From Caballeronia pedi (lineage in GTDB: Bacteria; Pseudomonadota; Gammaproteobacteria; Burkholderiales; Burkholderiaceae): a stretch of DNA of 64,000 bases. Where the stretch lies: positions 124,001 to 188,000 of the forward strand of contig NZ_FCOE02000004.1 of the NCBI RefSeq assembly GCF_001544915.2, in the 5' to 3' direction. Made by a program: the position numbers and the translations under genes. Below are positions 10,359 through 23,104 of the stretch, in pieces (the first letter of the stretch is position 1; each line of letters starts with the position of its first letter). Below the pieces are notes generated by a model that ran no database searches, had not been told where the DNA came from, and worked only from the letters and a program-made list of their open reading frames with translations.

Positions 10359-12089
10359 TTACGCGGTTTTCGCTTCGGCCAGCTTCAGCTCGTCGATCAT
10401 GCGGGCGCGCATCACGAACTTTTGCGCCTTGCCGGTGACGGTCATCGGCAGTTCGTCGACGAAGCGGATATAGCGCGGAATTTTGTAGTGCGCGATCTGC
10501 CCGTGGCAAAACTCGCGGATTTCTTCCTCGCTCGCCTGTTCGCCCGGCCGCACGACGATCCACGCGCACACTTCCTCCCCGTACTTCTGATCCGGCACGC
10601 CGAACACCTGCACCGACTGCACCTTCGGATGGCGGAAGAGGAATTCTTCGATCTCGCGCGGATAAATGTTCTCGCCGCCGCGAATCAGCATGTCCTTCAG
10701 CCGCCCGACGATGTTGCAGTAACCTTCAGCGTCGAGCGTCGCGAGGTCGCCGGTGTGCATCCAGCCGTCGACGATCGCCTCGCGCGTCTTCGCGTCGTCG
10801 TTCCAGTAGCCCTTCATCACCGAGTAGCCGCGCGTGCACAGTTCGCCCGTCTCGCCGACCGGCACGATGTTGCCCAGCGGATCGACGATCTTCACCTCCA
10901 GATGCGGCTGAATGCGCCCAACGGTCGTCGTGCGCTTGTCGAGCGGATCGGTGGTCGAGCTCTGAAACGACACCGGACTAGTCTCCGTCATCCCGTACGC
11001 GATCGTGATCTCGCTCAGGTGCATCGTCGAAACGACGCGCTTCATCGTCTCGATCGGGCACGGCGAGCCCGCCATGATGCCGGTGCGCAGGCGGCTCAGG
11101 TCGTACTTCGAGAAGTCGGGATGATCGAGTTCGGCGATGAACATCGTCGGCACGCCGTGCAGCGCCGTGCATTTCTCCTCATGGACAGCGGCGAGCGTCG
11201 CGCCCGGGTCGAACGCTTCGCCCGGAAACACCATCGCGCAGCCGGTCGAGACGCACGCCAGCACGGCCAGCACCATGCCGAAACAGTGATACAGCGGCAC
11301 GGGAATGCAAAGCGAATCCTGCTCCGTGAGCCGCATCGCCATCGCGATGTAGCGCGCGTTGTTGACAATGTTCCGATGCGTCAGCGTCGCGCCCTTCGGA
11401 TTGCCGGTCGTGCCGCTCGTGAACTGGATGTTGATCGCGTCGTCCGGACCGAGCTGCGCTTCCAGCGCGTCCAGTTTCGCCGCACCGGCCTGCTCGCGGC
11501 CCGTGCGCATCACATCGTCGAAGTTGAGCATGCCGGGCGTCTTGCCTTCGCCCATGCGGATCACGGCGCGCAGTTCCGGCAGCTTCGCGGCGTTTAGCGC
11601 GTTCGGCGCGGCGCCGGCGAGTTCGGGTGCGAGCGCCTGAAGCATCTCCAGATATTTCGACGACTTGAAATGCTCGGCCGCGATGATCGCCTTGCAGCCG
11701 ACCTTGTTCAGCGCGTATTCGAGTTCGGAAAGCCGGTACGCCGGATTGATGTTCACCAGCACCGCGCCCATGCGCGCGGTGGCGAATTGCGTCAGCAGCC
11801 ATTCGGCCCGGTTCGGCGACCAGATGCCGACGCGGTCGCCCGCCCGGATGCCGAGCGCGAGCAGCCCGCTCGCCAGCACGTCGACTTCATTGGCGAACTC
11901 GCGCCAGGTCCAGCGGATGTTCTGCTCGCGGAACACGACCGCCGGGCGGTCGGGAAACCGGCCCACTGTTTCGAGAAGAAATCGCGAAACGGTTGCGTTC
12001 GTCAACGGGATGTCGGCCGCGCCGCGAACGTGGGAAATGCCGTCGCGCGGTTCGATCTGCGCGCCGGCTTGCGTCGGTTCAATTGCCAT
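10359..12089 (-). CDS. AMP-binding acyl-CoA synthetase (medium/long-chain fatty acid type)
   Basis: An adenylate-forming ligase that activates a carboxylic acid to its acyl-CoA with ATP. The 576 residues match the FadD-like/ACSF2 group. The ATP-binding P-loop-like motif [19 protein letters not shown] is near residue 220. [15 protein letters not shown], then MKGYWND and [16 protein letters not shown], are A5 and A7-A8 motifs. The final catalytic Lys segment is [11 protein letters not shown]. Substrate chain length cannot be read from the sequence. The gene is monocistronic, bounded by a perfect hairpin downstream and about 275 bp of non-coding DNA upstream to the atp terminator. Confidence 0.93.
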   Translation of the reverse strand: MAIEPTQAGAQIEPRDGISHVRGAADIPLTNATVSRFLLETVGRFPDRPAVVFREQNIRWTWREFANEVDVLASGLLALGIRAGDRVGIWSPNRAEWLLTQFATARMGAVLVNINPAYRLSELEYALNKVGCKAIIAAEHFKSSKYLEMLQALAPELAGAAPNALNAAKLPELRAVIRMGEGKTPGMLNFDDVMRTGREQAGAAKLDALEAQLGPDDAINIQFTSGTTGNPKGATLTHRNIVNNARYIAMAMRLTEQDSLCIPVPLYHCFGMVLAVLACVSTGCAMVFPGEAFDPGATLAAVHEEKCTALHGVPTMFIAELDHPDFSKYDLSRLRTGIMAGSPCPIETMKRVVSTMHLSEITIAYGMTETSPVSFQSSTTDPLDKRTTTVGRIQPHLEVKIVDPLGNIVPVGETGELCTRGYSVMKGYWNDDAKTREAIVDGWMHTGDLATLDAEGYCNIVGRLKDMLIRGGENIYPREIEEFLFRHPKVQSVQVFGVPDQKYGEEVCAWIVVRPGEQASEEEIREFCHGQIAHYKIPRYIRFVDELPMTVTGKAQKFVMRARMIDELKLAEAKTA

Positions 12090-12304
12090 CGATGGTCTCC
12101 GCCAAGGTGAATCGCCGCCCGATGAAGGCTAAATGGAGGCCATTGTGCATCGCAAGACGCATACGGGCATTGAGTGTTTCCCCGCAATGCCGATTTGCCA
12201 CCGGCAACAAAAATCGCGCTGGATCAATGACTTATCGACGAATCGAACGTGACCTACATAACCGTTATGCAGTTTTGCGTGCGCGATTTGCCGATTTGGA
12301 GCAT

Positions 12305-12330
12305 AAAAAAAGCAGCCCGAAGGCTGCTTT
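12305..12330 (-). terminator. Rho-independent terminator of the atp operon
   Basis: On the minus strand AAAGCAGCC pairs with GGCTGCTTT around a 4-nt loop (arms 12309-12317 and 12322-12330) and is followed by a T run (A run 12305-12311 on the plus strand). It lies 35 bp after the atpC stop codon. Confidence 0.9.
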
Positions 12331-12364
12331 CTCGTTCTGCTGAACGCCGCGCGGCGCGTCACGC

Positions 12365-12790
12365 TCAGTGCTTCGCGTGCGCCTTGCGCAGACGCTGGAT
12401 TGCTGCGAGCTGAGCCGTCGCATAGGCGAGTTCCGCTTGCGCGGTCGCGTACTCGAGCTCCGAGGTGTTGTTCTGAATCGCTTCCTCGGCACGCTTCTTC
12501 GCCTGCTCTGCCTTCGCTTCGTCGAGATCGGCGCCGCGGATGGCGGTATCGGCGAGCACGGTCACGATGCCCGGCTGGATTTCGAGAATCCCGCCTGCAA
12601 CGAACACGAACTCTTCCGAGCCGTCTTCCGCCTCGATGCGCACCGCGCCCGGACGAATGCGCGTGATGAGCGGCGTGTGGCCGGGCAGAATGCCCAGTTC
12701 ACCCGCTTCGCCCGGCAGCGCGACGAATTTCGCCTGGCCCGAGAAGATCTGCTCTTCCGCGCTGACGACGTCTACCTTGATGGTTGCCAT
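12365..12790 (-). CDS. atpC: F1Fo ATP synthase epsilon subunit
   Basis: The epsilon subunit of the central stalk couples rotation to catalysis and inhibits ATP hydrolysis. The 141-residue protein has the N-terminal beta-sandwich ([20 protein letters not shown], then [19 protein letters not shown]) and a C-terminal helical hairpin rich in Ala, Glu and Gln. It is the last gene of the operon, 74 bp after atpD, with a terminator just downstream. The start has the expected N-terminal sequence. Confidence 0.97.
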   Translation of the reverse strand: MATIKVDVVSAEEQIFSGQAKFVALPGEAGELGILPGHTPLITRIRPGAVRIEAEDGSEEFVFVAGGILEIQPGIVTVLADTAIRGADLDEAKAEQAKKRAEEAIQNNTSELEYATAQAELAYATAQLAAIQRLRKAHAKH

Positions 12791-12864
12791 TTATGTCGAC
12801 TCCTGGTGAGTGTTGTTCGCGGACGCCAGCCGTCAGACCGACGCCCCAGAGACACACCCGACCT

Positions 12865-14286
<1,422 letters not shown>

Positions 14287-14303
14287 TCACGCGGTCAGCA
14301 AAA

Positions 14304-15194
14304 TCAGACCGCTGCGGCGCCGCCGACGATTTCCGACAGTTCTTTCGTAATCGCGGCCTGGCGGCTCTTGTTGTAGACGAGCTGCAGTTCGTTGATCACG
14401 GTCTTCGCATTGTCCGAGGCGGCCTTCATCGCGACCATCCGCGCCGATTGCTCCGACGCCATGTTTTCCGCGACTGCCTGATAGACGAGCGCTTCGACGT
14501 AGCGCACGAGCAGCTCGTCCACCACGGTTTGCGCGTCCGGCTCGTAGATGTAATCCCACGAGGTCTTCGGCGTCTCGCCTTCTTGCTTGTCCGCTTCCTT
14601 GTGCAGGTCTTCCGCCGACAACGGCAGCAGCTGCTCGATCACCGCTTCCTGCTTCATCGTGTTGATGAAGCGCGTGTACGCCAGGTACACCGCGTTGATC
14701 TTGCCTTCCGAGTACAAGTCGAGCTGCACCTTGATCGCGCCGATCAGCTTTTCCAGATGCGGCGTGTCGCCCAGTTGCACGACTTGCGACACGACCTTGG
14801 CCTTCAGCCGGTTCAGGAAGCCGAGACCTTTGCCGCCGATCGCGGACGCTTCGATCTGCACACCGCTCTGGTCGAGTTCCCTGATCTTGCTCAGCGACGC
14901 ACGCAGCACGTTCGTGTTCATGCCGCCGCACAGACCCTTGTCGGTCGTGACGAGGATCAGGCCGGCCGTCTTCACGCCCTTGTTCTCGACCATGAACGGG
15001 TGGCGATACTCAGGGTTCGCCTTGCTCATGTGCGATGCGATTGCGCGGACCTTGTCGGCATACGGACGGGCGGAACGCATGCGTTCCTGGGCGCGACGCA
15101 TCTTCGATGCGGCGACCATTTCCATCGCTTTGGTGATCTTGCGCGTGTTCTGCACGCTCTTGATCTTGCCGCGAATTTCCTTCATTCCAGCCAT
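14304..15194 (-). CDS. atpG: F1Fo ATP synthase gamma subunit
   Basis: The rotating central shaft of F1, 296 residues. The N-terminal coiled-coil [20 protein letters not shown] and the conserved KMRRAQERM are present, as is the Rossmann-like middle with [12 protein letters not shown]. The C-terminal helix ends [18 protein letters not shown]. The called start MAGMKEI could be replaced by the Met three residues on. The upstream gene atpA ends 62 bp away. Confidence 0.97.
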   Translation of the reverse strand: MAGMKEIRGKIKSVQNTRKITKAMEMVAASKMRRAQERMRSARPYADKVRAIASHMSKANPEYRHPFMVENKGVKTAGLILVTTDKGLCGGMNTNVLRASLSKIRELDQSGVQIEASAIGGKGLGFLNRLKAKVVSQVVQLGDTPHLEKLIGAIKVQLDLYSEGKINAVYLAYTRFINTMKQEAVIEQLLPLSAEDLHKEADKQEGETPKTSWDYIYEPDAQTVVDELLVRYVEALVYQAVAENMASEQSARMVAMKAASDNAKTVINELQLVYNKSRQAAITKELSEIVGGAAAV

Positions 15195-15256
15195 TGCTTA
15201 CTCCTTGATCGAAGCCGCGCGAAGCGTATGCCCCGCGCGATGCCTCAATATCCCGA

Positions 15257-16798
15257 TCAATAAGCGCCCGACTTCTTGAAGTCCTTCAGCGCGGCATGCA
15301 GTGCGCCTTCGTCGTCCTTCGACAAGTCTTTATTGTCTTCGATGCGCTTAATCAGATCGCCGTGGCTGGTCTTCAGGAATTCGCGCAGGCCCTTTTCGAA
15401 AGGCAGAACTTGCGAGACTTCGAGATCGTCCAGGTAGCCGTTGTTGGCTGCGAACAGCGCAACCGACAGTTCCCACACTTGCAGCGGTTGATACTGCGGC
15501 TGCTTCAGCAGTTCCGTCACGCGGCGCCCGCGTTCGAGCTGCTTGCGGGTGGCTTCGTCCAGATCCGATGCGAACTGCGCGAACGCAGCCAGCTCGCGAT
15601 ACTGCGCGAGGTCGGTACGGATACCGCCCGACAGCTTCTTCACGACCTTGGTCTGAGCCGCACCACCGACGCGCGACACCGACACGCCCGCGTTGATCGC
15701 GGGACGGATACCGGCGTTGAACAGGTCGGTTTCCAGGAAGATCTGGCCGTCGGTAATCGAGATCACGTTCGTCGGAACGAACGCGGTCACGTCGCCGGCT
15801 TGCGTTTCGATGACGGGCAGTGCCGTCAGCGAGCCGCTCTTGCCCTTCACTTCACCGTTGGTGAACTTCTCGACGTAATCTTCCGAGACGCGAGCCGCAC
15901 GCTCGAGCAGACGCGAGTGCAGATAGAACACGTCACCCGGATACGCTTCACGGCCCGGCGGACGGCGCAGCAGCAGCGAAATCTGGCGATACGCCCACGC
16001 TTGCTTGGTCAAATCGTCATAAACGATCAGCGCGTCTTGCCCGCGATCGCGGAAGTATTCGCCCATCGTGCAGCCGGCGTACGGTGCGAGGTATTGCATC
16101 GCGGCCGATTCCGAAGCCGAAGCCGCCACGACGATGGTGTAAGCCATCGCGCCGGTTTCTTCGAGCTTGCGCACCACGTTCATGATCGACGAAGCCTTCT
16201 GGCCGATTGCGACGTAGATACAGAAAAGGTCTTTGCCCTTCTGGTTGATGATCGCGTCGACGGCCACCGCGGTCTTGCCGCACTGACGGTCGCCGATGAT
16301 CAGTTCGCGCTGGCCACGGCCGATCGGCACCATCGAGTCGATCGACTTCAGACCCGTTTGCACCGGCTGCGACACCGACTTACGCCAGATCACGCCCGGC
16401 GCGATCTTTTCGATGGCGTCCGTCGCCTTCGCGTTGATCGGGCCCTTGCCGTCGATCGGGTTGCCGAGCGCATCGACCACGCGGCCGATGAGTTCCGGAC
16501 CAACCGGCACTTCGAGAATGCGGCCCGTCGTCTTGACGATGTCGCCTTCCGAGATGTGCTCGTACTGACCGAGAATAACGGCGCCGACCGAGTCACGTTC
16601 GAGGTTCAGCGCGAGGCCGAAGGTGTTGCCCGGGAATTCGAGCATTTCGCCCTGCATCACGTCCGACAGGCCGTGGATACGCACGATACCGTCGGTCACG
16701 GAGATCACGGTGCCCTGGTTGCGAACGTCCGCGCTCGCTTCAAGGCCCTGGATCCGGCTCTTGATCAGCTCGCTGATCTCAGAGGGATTGAGTTGCAT
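15257..16798 (-). CDS. atpA: F1Fo ATP synthase alpha subunit
   Basis: The non-catalytic nucleotide-binding subunit of F1, 513 residues, typical length. Walker A is [13 protein letters not shown] near residue 169, with Cys where E. coli has Thr. The family signature [17 protein letters not shown] is near 365-380. The N-terminus [16 protein letters not shown] contacts delta. It lies 58 bp after atpH. Confidence 0.98.
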   Translation of the reverse strand: MQLNPSEISELIKSRIQGLEASADVRNQGTVISVTDGIVRIHGLSDVMQGEMLEFPGNTFGLALNLERDSVGAVILGQYEHISEGDIVKTTGRILEVPVGPELIGRVVDALGNPIDGKGPINAKATDAIEKIAPGVIWRKSVSQPVQTGLKSIDSMVPIGRGQRELIIGDRQCGKTAVAVDAIINQKGKDLFCIYVAIGQKASSIMNVVRKLEETGAMAYTIVVAASASESAAMQYLAPYAGCTMGEYFRDRGQDALIVYDDLTKQAWAYRQISLLLRRPPGREAYPGDVFYLHSRLLERAARVSEDYVEKFTNGEVKGKSGSLTALPVIETQAGDVTAFVPTNVISITDGQIFLETDLFNAGIRPAINAGVSVSRVGGAAQTKVVKKLSGGIRTDLAQYRELAAFAQFASDLDEATRKQLERGRRVTELLKQPQYQPLQVWELSVALFAANNGYLDDLEVSQVLPFEKGLREFLKTSHGDLIKRIEDNKDLSKDDEGALHAALKDFKKSGAY

Positions 16799-16856
16799 TA
16801 TTCGCTCCTGATAGTCAATTCTGTTGCGTGCCAGCTAAGGCGCTTCTTTGGAAGCG

Positions 16857-17399
16857 TCAGGCGGTCAGAGCCGTCTGCATGCTGGCGAGGCGCGCGCGGA
16901 CCGAGGTATCGAGCACTTCGTCGCCAACCGTCACGCGAACGCCGCCGATCAGCGACTGATCGATTTCGACGATCGGTTTCAGCTTGCGCTGGAACTTGCG
17001 TTCGAGGCTTGCAACGAGGTCGTTCAACTGTTCGCCTTCGAGGGGGAACGCGCTCACGATGTGAGCATCGGCAGCACCTTCACGGGCGTTCTTCAGCTCG
17101 TCGAACTGGACGGCGATTTCCGGCAGCAGCGGCAGGCGATGGTTCTCCACCAGCATGCCGACGAAATTCTTCGCCTGAGGCTGGCTCTGCGCGAGCGGCG
17201 ACTTCACTGCGGCGAGCAGCAGGTCGACGATTTGCTGACGGTTCACCTTCGGGTTCGAAGCGACCGATTCCACTTCGGGCAGACGCGCAACCTGTGCCAG
17301 CTCCTCGACGAAGGTGGACCAGCCCGCGAGATCGCCGCTTTCGGCTACGCGGAACAGCGCTTCTGCGTAAGGACGAGCGATGGTTGCAAGTTCGGCCAT
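16857..17399 (-). CDS. atpH: F1Fo ATP synthase delta subunit
   Basis: The delta subunit caps F1 and joins it to the peripheral stalk. At 180 residues it has the OSCP-like N-terminal helical bundle ([14 protein letters not shown]) and the C-terminal signature [19 protein letters not shown]. The start is 2 bp after the atpF stop, so translation is probably coupled. Confidence 0.96.
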   Translation of the reverse strand: MAELATIARPYAEALFRVAESGDLAGWSTFVEELAQVARLPEVESVASNPKVNRQQIVDLLLAAVKSPLAQSQPQAKNFVGMLVENHRLPLLPEIAVQFDELKNAREGAADAHIVSAFPLEGEQLNDLVASLERKFQRKLKPIVEIDQSLIGGVRVTVGDEVLDTSVRARLASMQTALTA

Positions 17400-17401
17400 G
17401 A

Positions 17402-17872
17402 TCAGAGCTCGGCTTTGAGTTGATTCAGCAGATCGGCGTGAGCCTTCTGATCGACTTCGCGTTTCAGAATCTGCTCGGCGCCTTTGACAGCCAGTGCCGC
17501 GACTTCAGCGCGCAGCGTCTCGCGCGCCTTCACGACCTGCTGGTCGGCGTCCGCCTTGGCTTGCGCGACGATGCGCGCGGCTTCGGCCTGGGCGTTTGCC
17601 TTGATTTCTTCCGCGACTGAGGCTGCGCGCTTTTCAGCGTCGGCGATGCGTTGCTGGCCGTCGTTGCGCGCTTGCGCGAGTTCCTGGTCGACGCGCTTGT
17701 GCGCGGCTTCGAGTTCCGCTTTGCCCTTGTCGGCGGCGGCGAGGCCGTCGGCAATCTTTTTCGAGCGCTCGTCGAGGGCGTTGATCAACGGCGGCCACAC
17801 GAACTTCATCGTGAACCACGCGAGGATCAGAAACACGACCATTTGCGCAAACAGGGTTGCGTTGAGATTCAC
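17402..17872 (-). CDS. atpF: F1Fo ATP synthase b subunit
   Basis: The peripheral stalk subunit, 156 residues. One N-terminal membrane segment (about residues 5-27, [20 protein letters not shown]) is followed by a long charged Ala/Glu/Lys-rich helix that forms the dimeric right-handed coil. Only one b gene is present, as in E. coli. It precedes atpH by 2 bp. Confidence 0.97.
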   Translation of the reverse strand: MNLNATLFAQMVVFLILAWFTMKFVWPPLINALDERSKKIADGLAAADKGKAELEAAHKRVDQELAQARNDGQQRIADAEKRAASVAEEIKANAQAEAARIVAQAKADADQQVVKARETLRAEVAALAVKGAEQILKREVDQKAHADLLNQLKAEL

Positions 17873-18005
17873 GGTGTTTCCTTAAACGTTGCTTGATCGG
17901 AGGTGAAACGGTTAAAAGGCGCTCATCGGCTTGTTGAGCTCGATCAGCGCCTCATCCGTTCCGTTCAGGCGTCTTTAAAAGTCAGACGCACAGTTCCGAG
18001 GAACC

Positions 18006-18290
<285 letters not shown>

Positions 18291-18364
18291 TTAAAGACTT
18301 TGGAACTGGATTTATAAAAAACGAAAACCTGAAACTGAACGATTCCGGAACGTGCCGTCACGCG

Positions 18365-19216
18365 TCAGTGCGAATCATGCGCCTGGCCGATGTACACCAG
18401 CGTCAGCATCATGAAAATGAACGCCTGCAACAACACGATCAGAATGTGGAAGATCGCCCAGACCGTGCCCGCGACCACATGGCCGATGAAACCGAGCACG
18501 GAAGCGTCCGCACCGAACGTCCACATGCTGCCCAGAAGGGCGATCAGCAGGAACAGCAGTTCGCCGGCGTACATGTTGCCGAACAGCCGCATGCCGAGCG
18601 AAACCGTCTTGGCGACGAACTCGATGATGTTCAGCGCGAGGTTCGGAATCCACAGCAGCGGATGCGCGCCGAACGGAGCGGACAGGAGTTCATGCACGAA
18701 GCCACCTGCGCCCTTGATCTTGAAGTTGTAGTAGATCATCAGCACGAACACGCCGAGCGCGATGCCGATGGTGCCGTTCAGATCGGCCGTCGGCACGATG
18801 CGATGGTGGGGCAGAACGTGTTCGAGACCCAGCCAGCCGATCACGCGGCCCGGCAAATCAACGGGGATGAAGTCGAGCGAATTCATCAGCGCGACCCAGA
18901 CGAACACGGTCAGTGCGAGCGGAGCGATGAAGCGGCGGCTGCCGTGGATCATCGACTTCGACTGGTCTTCGACCATTTCGACCAGCATCTCGATGGCGCA
19001 CTGGAAACGGCCGGGAACACCGGACGTCGCCTTGCGCGCCGCAAGACCGAGAATGAGAATGGTCACGAGACCGCACACGATCGACCAGAACAGCGTGTCG
19101 AGATTCCAGACGTGGATATCGAAAATCGACGCCTGTGTGTGCGTGGAAAGATTCTGCAAGTGGTGCGCAATGTACTCGGACGGATCCAGAGCGTGCGTTC
19201 CTTCGCTAGCTGCCAT
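18365..19216 (-). CDS. atpB: F1Fo ATP synthase a subunit
   Basis: The stator membrane subunit forming the proton half-channels, 283 residues. The essential Arg lies in [18 protein letters not shown]. Several hydrophobic helices are visible, along with the conserved PVDLPGR segment. The ORF can extend to 19279, but that adds a basic non-family tail; [16 protein letters not shown] from ATG 19216 is the expected N-terminus. Confidence 0.96.
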   Translation of the reverse strand: MAASEGTHALDPSEYIAHHLQNLSTHTQASIFDIHVWNLDTLFWSIVCGLVTILILGLAARKATSGVPGRFQCAIEMLVEMVEDQSKSMIHGSRRFIAPLALTVFVWVALMNSLDFIPVDLPGRVIGWLGLEHVLPHHRIVPTADLNGTIGIALGVFVLMIYYNFKIKGAGGFVHELLSAPFGAHPLLWIPNLALNIIEFVAKTVSLGMRLFGNMYAGELLFLLIALLGSMWTFGADASVLGFIGHVVAGTVWAIFHILIVLLQAFIFMMLTLVYIGQAHDSH

Positions 19217-19393
19217 ATCGTTAAAGCCACCCAAATTGTCAAAAATCTTTCGCCGCCTGTCGGTGCCGAGCCGCCGCATCGCGTCGCGGCTCCAGCCCGA
19301 GAGGCCCGAGTGCGGAACATGATCCGCACCTGTACATAACTGATGCTACTTGCTACCCGTGCTGCAGGCACTTACCTGGGACGTCAAGAATCG

Positions 19394-19939
19394 TCACCGA
19401 AGCGCCATTGCAACCCAGTAAGTCTTCAGGGCGACGATGTACGTAACGAGCAAGGGCAGCCACAACGCGCTCTTGTACCAGTACGCGACCGCCACGAACA
19501 TGGCGATCGTCGCTCCCATCTTGAGCGCCTCGCCGATCATCCAGCTCATGACCGTCTCCGCGCCGCTTTTCGCTTTCAGGCGCGAGGCGAACAAGGCGCT
19601 CGGCACCCAGCAGATTGCTCCCCCCAGAAATGCGGACAGCGCAGCATCGCCCGGCGGCTTGTAGAACAGCCACCACAACAGCGTCGCACCCAGGGACAAA
19701 ACCATTTGCGCCGCCACGACTCTAAAAGGCGTGACACGCGATGGACGACTCACCTCGGGGCCAAACAGCTTCTCTGCCTGATCCCGCGTGAGCGGAACGA
19801 TATTGTTTTCTTGCGCTTCGGCATCCCACGAGTCGTTCGACGAACTGCGCGGCTGATTTCCGGAGGCGTTCGCCTCGCCGGTTGCGTGAGCGTCCGGCGC
19901 TCGATTTTCCTCTCGCACCGTCTTCAAACCTTCAACCAA
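19394..19939 (-). CDS. atpI: ATP synthase assembly protein AtpI
   Basis: AtpI helps assemble the c ring and is the usual first gene of bacterial atp operons. The 181-residue protein has a hydrophilic N-terminal tail of about 70 residues, then four membrane helices (FRVVAAQMVLSLGATLLWW onward) with the conserved Arg/Lys-containing loop FASRLKAKSGAETVM. The long tail makes it larger than the E. coli protein (about 130). It starts about 60 nt downstream of a predicted promoter. Confidence 0.93.
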   Translation of the reverse strand: MVEGLKTVREENRAPDAHATGEANASGNQPRSSSNDSWDAEAQENNIVPLTRDQAEKLFGPEVSRPSRVTPFRVVAAQMVLSLGATLLWWLFYKPPGDAALSAFLGGAICWVPSALFASRLKAKSGAETVMSWMIGEALKMGATIAMFVAVAYWYKSALWLPLLVTYIVALKTYWVAMALR

Positions 19940-20005
19940 AAGTCCGGGAAATCACCTTGCGCTTTCGCAGCGCTTTCGAGGTGGCCTAGCTGATAAATCC
20001 GGGCG

Positions 20006-20034
20006 ATTGTAAGCGATTGTTGTCGGGGATTCAA
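20006..20034 (-). promoter_or_regulatory. Sigma-70-type promoter of the atp operon
   Basis: On the minus strand TTGAAT (20029-20034) and TACAAT (20006-20011) are separated by 17 nt, matching the -35/-10 consensus at 4/6 and 5/6. Transcription would start near 19998, about 60 nt before atpI. The terminator at 20072-20095 separates this unit from the gene upstream. Confidence 0.75.
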
Positions 20035-20071
20035 TAGTTTAGGTGTGTCAAAAGCCAAGCGGACAAACCTT

Positions 20072-20095
20072 AAAAAACGGTCTCAAAAGTGAGAC
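20072..20095 (-). terminator. Rho-independent terminator after the parB-permease operon
   Basis: On the minus strand GTCTCA pairs with TGAGAC around CTTT (20080-20095) and is followed by CG and six T. It lies 54 bp after the permease stop. Next to it, CCTTGCAATTGCAAGG (20099-20114) is a perfect 16-bp palindrome of unknown use. Confidence 0.8.
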
Positions 20096-20149
20096 TTTCC
20101 TTGCAATTGCAAGGAGATTATCAGTCGATGGAAGAGCTTCCGATCAGCA

Positions 20150-21286
20150 TCAAACGAGCGCCCAACCGATGCACATCGCCACGATCCAGAACGGTATCGA
20201 CACGATGTGAAACGGCATCCACATGCCCTTTTCGCCCGACAGTCTGACCGCGATCAGATTGGCCAGCGAACCGATCGCCACGCCGAAACCGCCGACGCTC
20301 ACGCCGAAAGCGAGCGCGCGCCAATCCTTGGAGAACTCCGCGAGAACGATGGCCGCGGGCACGTTGCTGATCGCTTGTGAAAGCACGGCGCCGGCCGCGT
20401 ACGCGCGCACCGGCGTGCCGATGCCGAGATGCGCGATCGCCGCGTGAATCGACGGCAACGCGGCCGCGCTGCGCAGCACGATGAACATCAACACGAAGAT
20501 GAGCAACAGCAGCCAGTCGATCCGGAACACGACTTCGCGACGCCACAGCAGAAAGACGATCGCGAGCACGGCGAGCGCGGGGCCGGCGTGATGCGCATCG
20601 GCGAGGGCGACAAACGCGGAGAACGCAAGCACGCTGACGCCGCACAGCACGCGATCGACGCGATGTTCTTCGACATCGCCCGATAGATCGAGCGGTTCGG
20701 CACGGAACATCGCGAACGTGACGACGCCGAGCAGCGCCATCAGCGCGGCGCACAGCGGCAACAGCGCCCACACAAACGCCGGGAAGCCGACGCCGCTCGT
20801 CTGCCATAGAAAGAGGTTCTGCGGGTTGCCGAGCGGCGTGAGGACCGATCCCGCATTGACTGCCAGCGCGATCACGATGACGAGCCGCTTGATCGGCAGC
20901 GGCGCGAGCTTGTGCAGCGACAACGCGAGCGGCACGACTGCGAAGAGCGCGACGTCGTTGGTCAGCACGGTCGACAGGCCCGCTGCGAGCGCGACGAGCA
21001 AGAGCGCAAGAGTTCGCTCACCGTGAATGTGATGCACGAGCCGATGCGCGGCCCACATCAGGAATCCTGACAATTCGATCGCTTTGGTCAGGATCAGGAG
21101 ACCGGCGAGCGTGAGCACCGTCTGCCAGTCGACGAGGCCGGGCAGCGACATCATCGGCCGCGGATGCGCGATCTGCAGCGCGATCAGCGCGACGACGAGA
21201 ATCGACAGAACCGGCTCTTTGGAGACGGCTCGCCAAATACGCGTGAAGAGATCGGACCGCGGGCGATCTGCGTTGAATTCGGACAA
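20150..21286 (-). CDS. CitM/ArsB-type (ion transporter superfamily) anion permease
   Basis: A membrane protein of 378 residues with about ten hydrophobic helices. It carries TVLTNDVALFAVVPLAL near residue 105 and GSVLTPLGNPQNLFLWQ near 155, motifs typical of ArsB/NhaD/SLC13 permeases, with a second pseudo-repeat AISNVPAAIVLAEFS near 320. The substrate cannot be inferred, and no arsenic genes are nearby. It starts 11 bp after the parB stop, so it is probably cotranscribed with parAB, and it is followed by a terminator. Confidence 0.82.
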   Translation of the reverse strand: MSEFNADRPRSDLFTRIWRAVSKEPVLSILVVALIALQIAHPRPMMSLPGLVDWQTVLTLAGLLILTKAIELSGFLMWAAHRLVHHIHGERTLALLLVALAAGLSTVLTNDVALFAVVPLALSLHKLAPLPIKRLVIVIALAVNAGSVLTPLGNPQNLFLWQTSGVGFPAFVWALLPLCAALMALLGVVTFAMFRAEPLDLSGDVEEHRVDRVLCGVSVLAFSAFVALADAHHAGPALAVLAIVFLLWRREVVFRIDWLLLLIFVLMFIVLRSAAALPSIHAAIAHLGIGTPVRAYAAGAVLSQAISNVPAAIVLAEFSKDWRALAFGVSVGGFGVAIGSLANLIAVRLSGEKGMWMPFHIVSIPFWIVAMCIGWALV

Positions 21287-21297
21287 GTGGCGCGAAT

Positions 21298-22200
21298 TCA
21301 GGCTGCGGGCGTGGTCGTCTCGATGCTGCCGCGCAGCTTCGTCAGAATGCCTTCGAGCGAGTCGAGATTGCCGAAGTCGATCGTGACCTTGCCGCGCCCT
21401 CTTCCGCCGAGCTTGATCTTCACGTTCGCGGACAGCAGATCCGACAGCTCTTCTTCCAGCCGACGCGTATCACGTCCGCCATCGTTCGCGGCGCGCGCTT
21501 TTGTCGCAGGCGCCTCTTTTGTTGTTGCTGCGACGAGACGTTCGGTTTCACGCACCGACAGGCGACGGTTCACGACGTGATTGGCAAGCTGGATCTGCGT
21601 AGCGGCGTCGACCGCGAGCAGCGCGCGCGCGTGGCCCATGTCGAGGTCGCCGGCGAGCAGCATCGTCTGCACGGGCGTTGCAAGGTTCAGCAGGCGCAGC
21701 AGATTCGACACCGCACTGCGCGAGCGTCCGACCGACTCGGCGGCCTGTTCATGCGTGAAGCGGAATTCATCGAGCAGACGCTGGATGCCCTGCGCCTCTT
21801 CCAGCGGGTTCAGGTCCTCACGCTGGATGTTCTCGATCAGCGCCATCGCCGCAGCAGCCTGATCTGGCACGTTTTTTACCAGAACCGGAACTTCGTCAAG
21901 ACCGGCCATGCGCGCGGCGCGGAAACGTCGCTCGCCCGCGATGATTTCGTAGTGATCGTCACCGACCGAGCGCACGAGAATGGGCTGCATCAGGCCTTGT
22001 GCACGTATGCTCGCGGCGAGCTCCTGGAGCGCGCCTTCGTCCATGCGTGTACGCGGCTGATATTTGCCGGCCTGCAGCTTGTCGAGCGGCAGCACCGTGG
22101 GCGTGCCTTCGCCGCGCACGGCTTCCGTGATGTCGACGCTGCCGCCGAGCAATGCATCCAGGCCACGGCCCAACCCCTTCTTCTTCATCACAGCGCTCAT
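21298..22200 (-). CDS. parB: Chromosome partitioning protein ParB
   Basis: ParB is the CTP-dependent clamp that loads at parS and spreads to organise the origin region. The 300-residue protein starts MSAVMKKKGLGRGLDALLGG, the typical ParA-interacting end. ParB/Srx motifs PLDKLQAGKYQPR and IIAGERRFRAARMAG follow, then the parS-reading helix-turn-helix (FTHEQAAESVGRSRSAVSNLLRL, about 170-190). ATG 22200 was chosen because GGAGGA lies 6 nt upstream; the ORF remains open further 5' without family sequence. Two exact parS sites lie 2.1 and 3.6 kb upstream. Confidence 0.97.
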   Translation of the reverse strand: MSAVMKKKGLGRGLDALLGGSVDITEAVRGEGTPTVLPLDKLQAGKYQPRTRMDEGALQELAASIRAQGLMQPILVRSVGDDHYEIIAGERRFRAARMAGLDEVPVLVKNVPDQAAAAMALIENIQREDLNPLEEAQGIQRLLDEFRFTHEQAAESVGRSRSAVSNLLRLLNLATPVQTMLLAGDLDMGHARALLAVDAATQIQLANHVVNRRLSVRETERLVAATTKEAPATKARAANDGGRDTRRLEEELSDLLSANVKIKLGGRGRGKVTIDFGNLDSLEGILTKLRGSIETTTPAA

Positions 22201-22244
22201 TTCGGTTCCTCCGTCGGCGTTCTCTGCCGCATCGAATGGGTTTC

Positions 22245-23027
22245 TTAGTTGACGACGTCGAGCGCGCGTACGCGCTCGATCATTTCCGTGCCGAACTGGA
22301 TATACGCCTGCGCGCCGCGCGACGACTTGTCGAACACGACGCCCGGCAGCCCGTAGCTCGGCGCTTCGGCGAGGCGCACATTTCGCGGGATCACAACGTC
22401 GAACAACTTGCTGCCAAAGTGTTCCTTCAATTGATCCGACACTTGCTGCTGCAACGTAATTCGGGGATCGAACATCACGCGCAGAAGGCCGATGACCTTG
22501 AGATCGCGATTCAGATTCGCGTGGACCTGCTTGATGGTATTGACGAGATCGGACAGCCCTTCCAGCGCGAAGTATTCGCACTGCATCGGAATCACGACGC
22601 CGTGTGCGGCGCAGAGCGCGTTGAGCGTCAGCAAGGAAAGCGCCGGAGGGCAATCGATCAGCACAAAATCATAGTCATCGACTACTTCGGCAATCGCGGC
22701 GCGCAGAATGCGTTCGCGATTTTCCATATCCACGAGTTCGACTTCGGCGCCTGCCAGTTCGCGATTGGCCGGCAGCACGTCGTAATTGACGGCGGGTGGC
22801 CGCACGCGCGCCTCCCGAAGCGTGATGCCATCGACCAGCACTTCGTAGACGGTGTTCTCGCAGGCCGCCTTGTCGATGCCGCTGCCCATCGTGGCGTTGC
22901 CCTGCGGATCGAGGTCGATCAGCAGCACGCGCTGATCGAGCCCTGCGAGGCTTGCCGCGAGATTGACCGCTGTCGTGGTCTTTCCAACGCCGCCCTTCTG
23001 ATTTGCGACGCAGAAGATTTTTGCCAT
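22245..23027 (-). CDS. parA: Chromosome partitioning ATPase ParA (Soj)
   Basis: A deviant-Walker ATPase of 260 residues that moves ParB-parS complexes. The N-terminus MAKIFCVANQKGGVGKTTTA holds the deviant P-loop with the signature Lys. LLIDLDPQGNATMGSG (A') and DFVLIDCPPALSLLTLNAL (Walker B) follow. The short N-terminus without an extra helix-turn-helix is the chromosomal (type Ib-like) form. parB begins 44 bp downstream. Confidence 0.97.
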   Translation of the reverse strand: MAKIFCVANQKGGVGKTTTAVNLAASLAGLDQRVLLIDLDPQGNATMGSGIDKAACENTVYEVLVDGITLREARVRPPAVNYDVLPANRELAGAEVELVDMENRERILRAAIAEVVDDYDFVLIDCPPALSLLTLNALCAAHGVVIPMQCEYFALEGLSDLVNTIKQVHANLNRDLKVIGLLRVMFDPRITLQQQVSDQLKEHFGSKLFDVVIPRNVRLAEAPSYGLPGVVFDKSSRGAQAYIQFGTEMIERVRALDVVN

Positions 23028-23104
23028 CGTTTAGTGTCCTCGTTTCTTCGCTGTCAGAAGATCAGCGTGGCTGGAATGCCGAATGGAAACCGCACGGCGG
23101 ACCG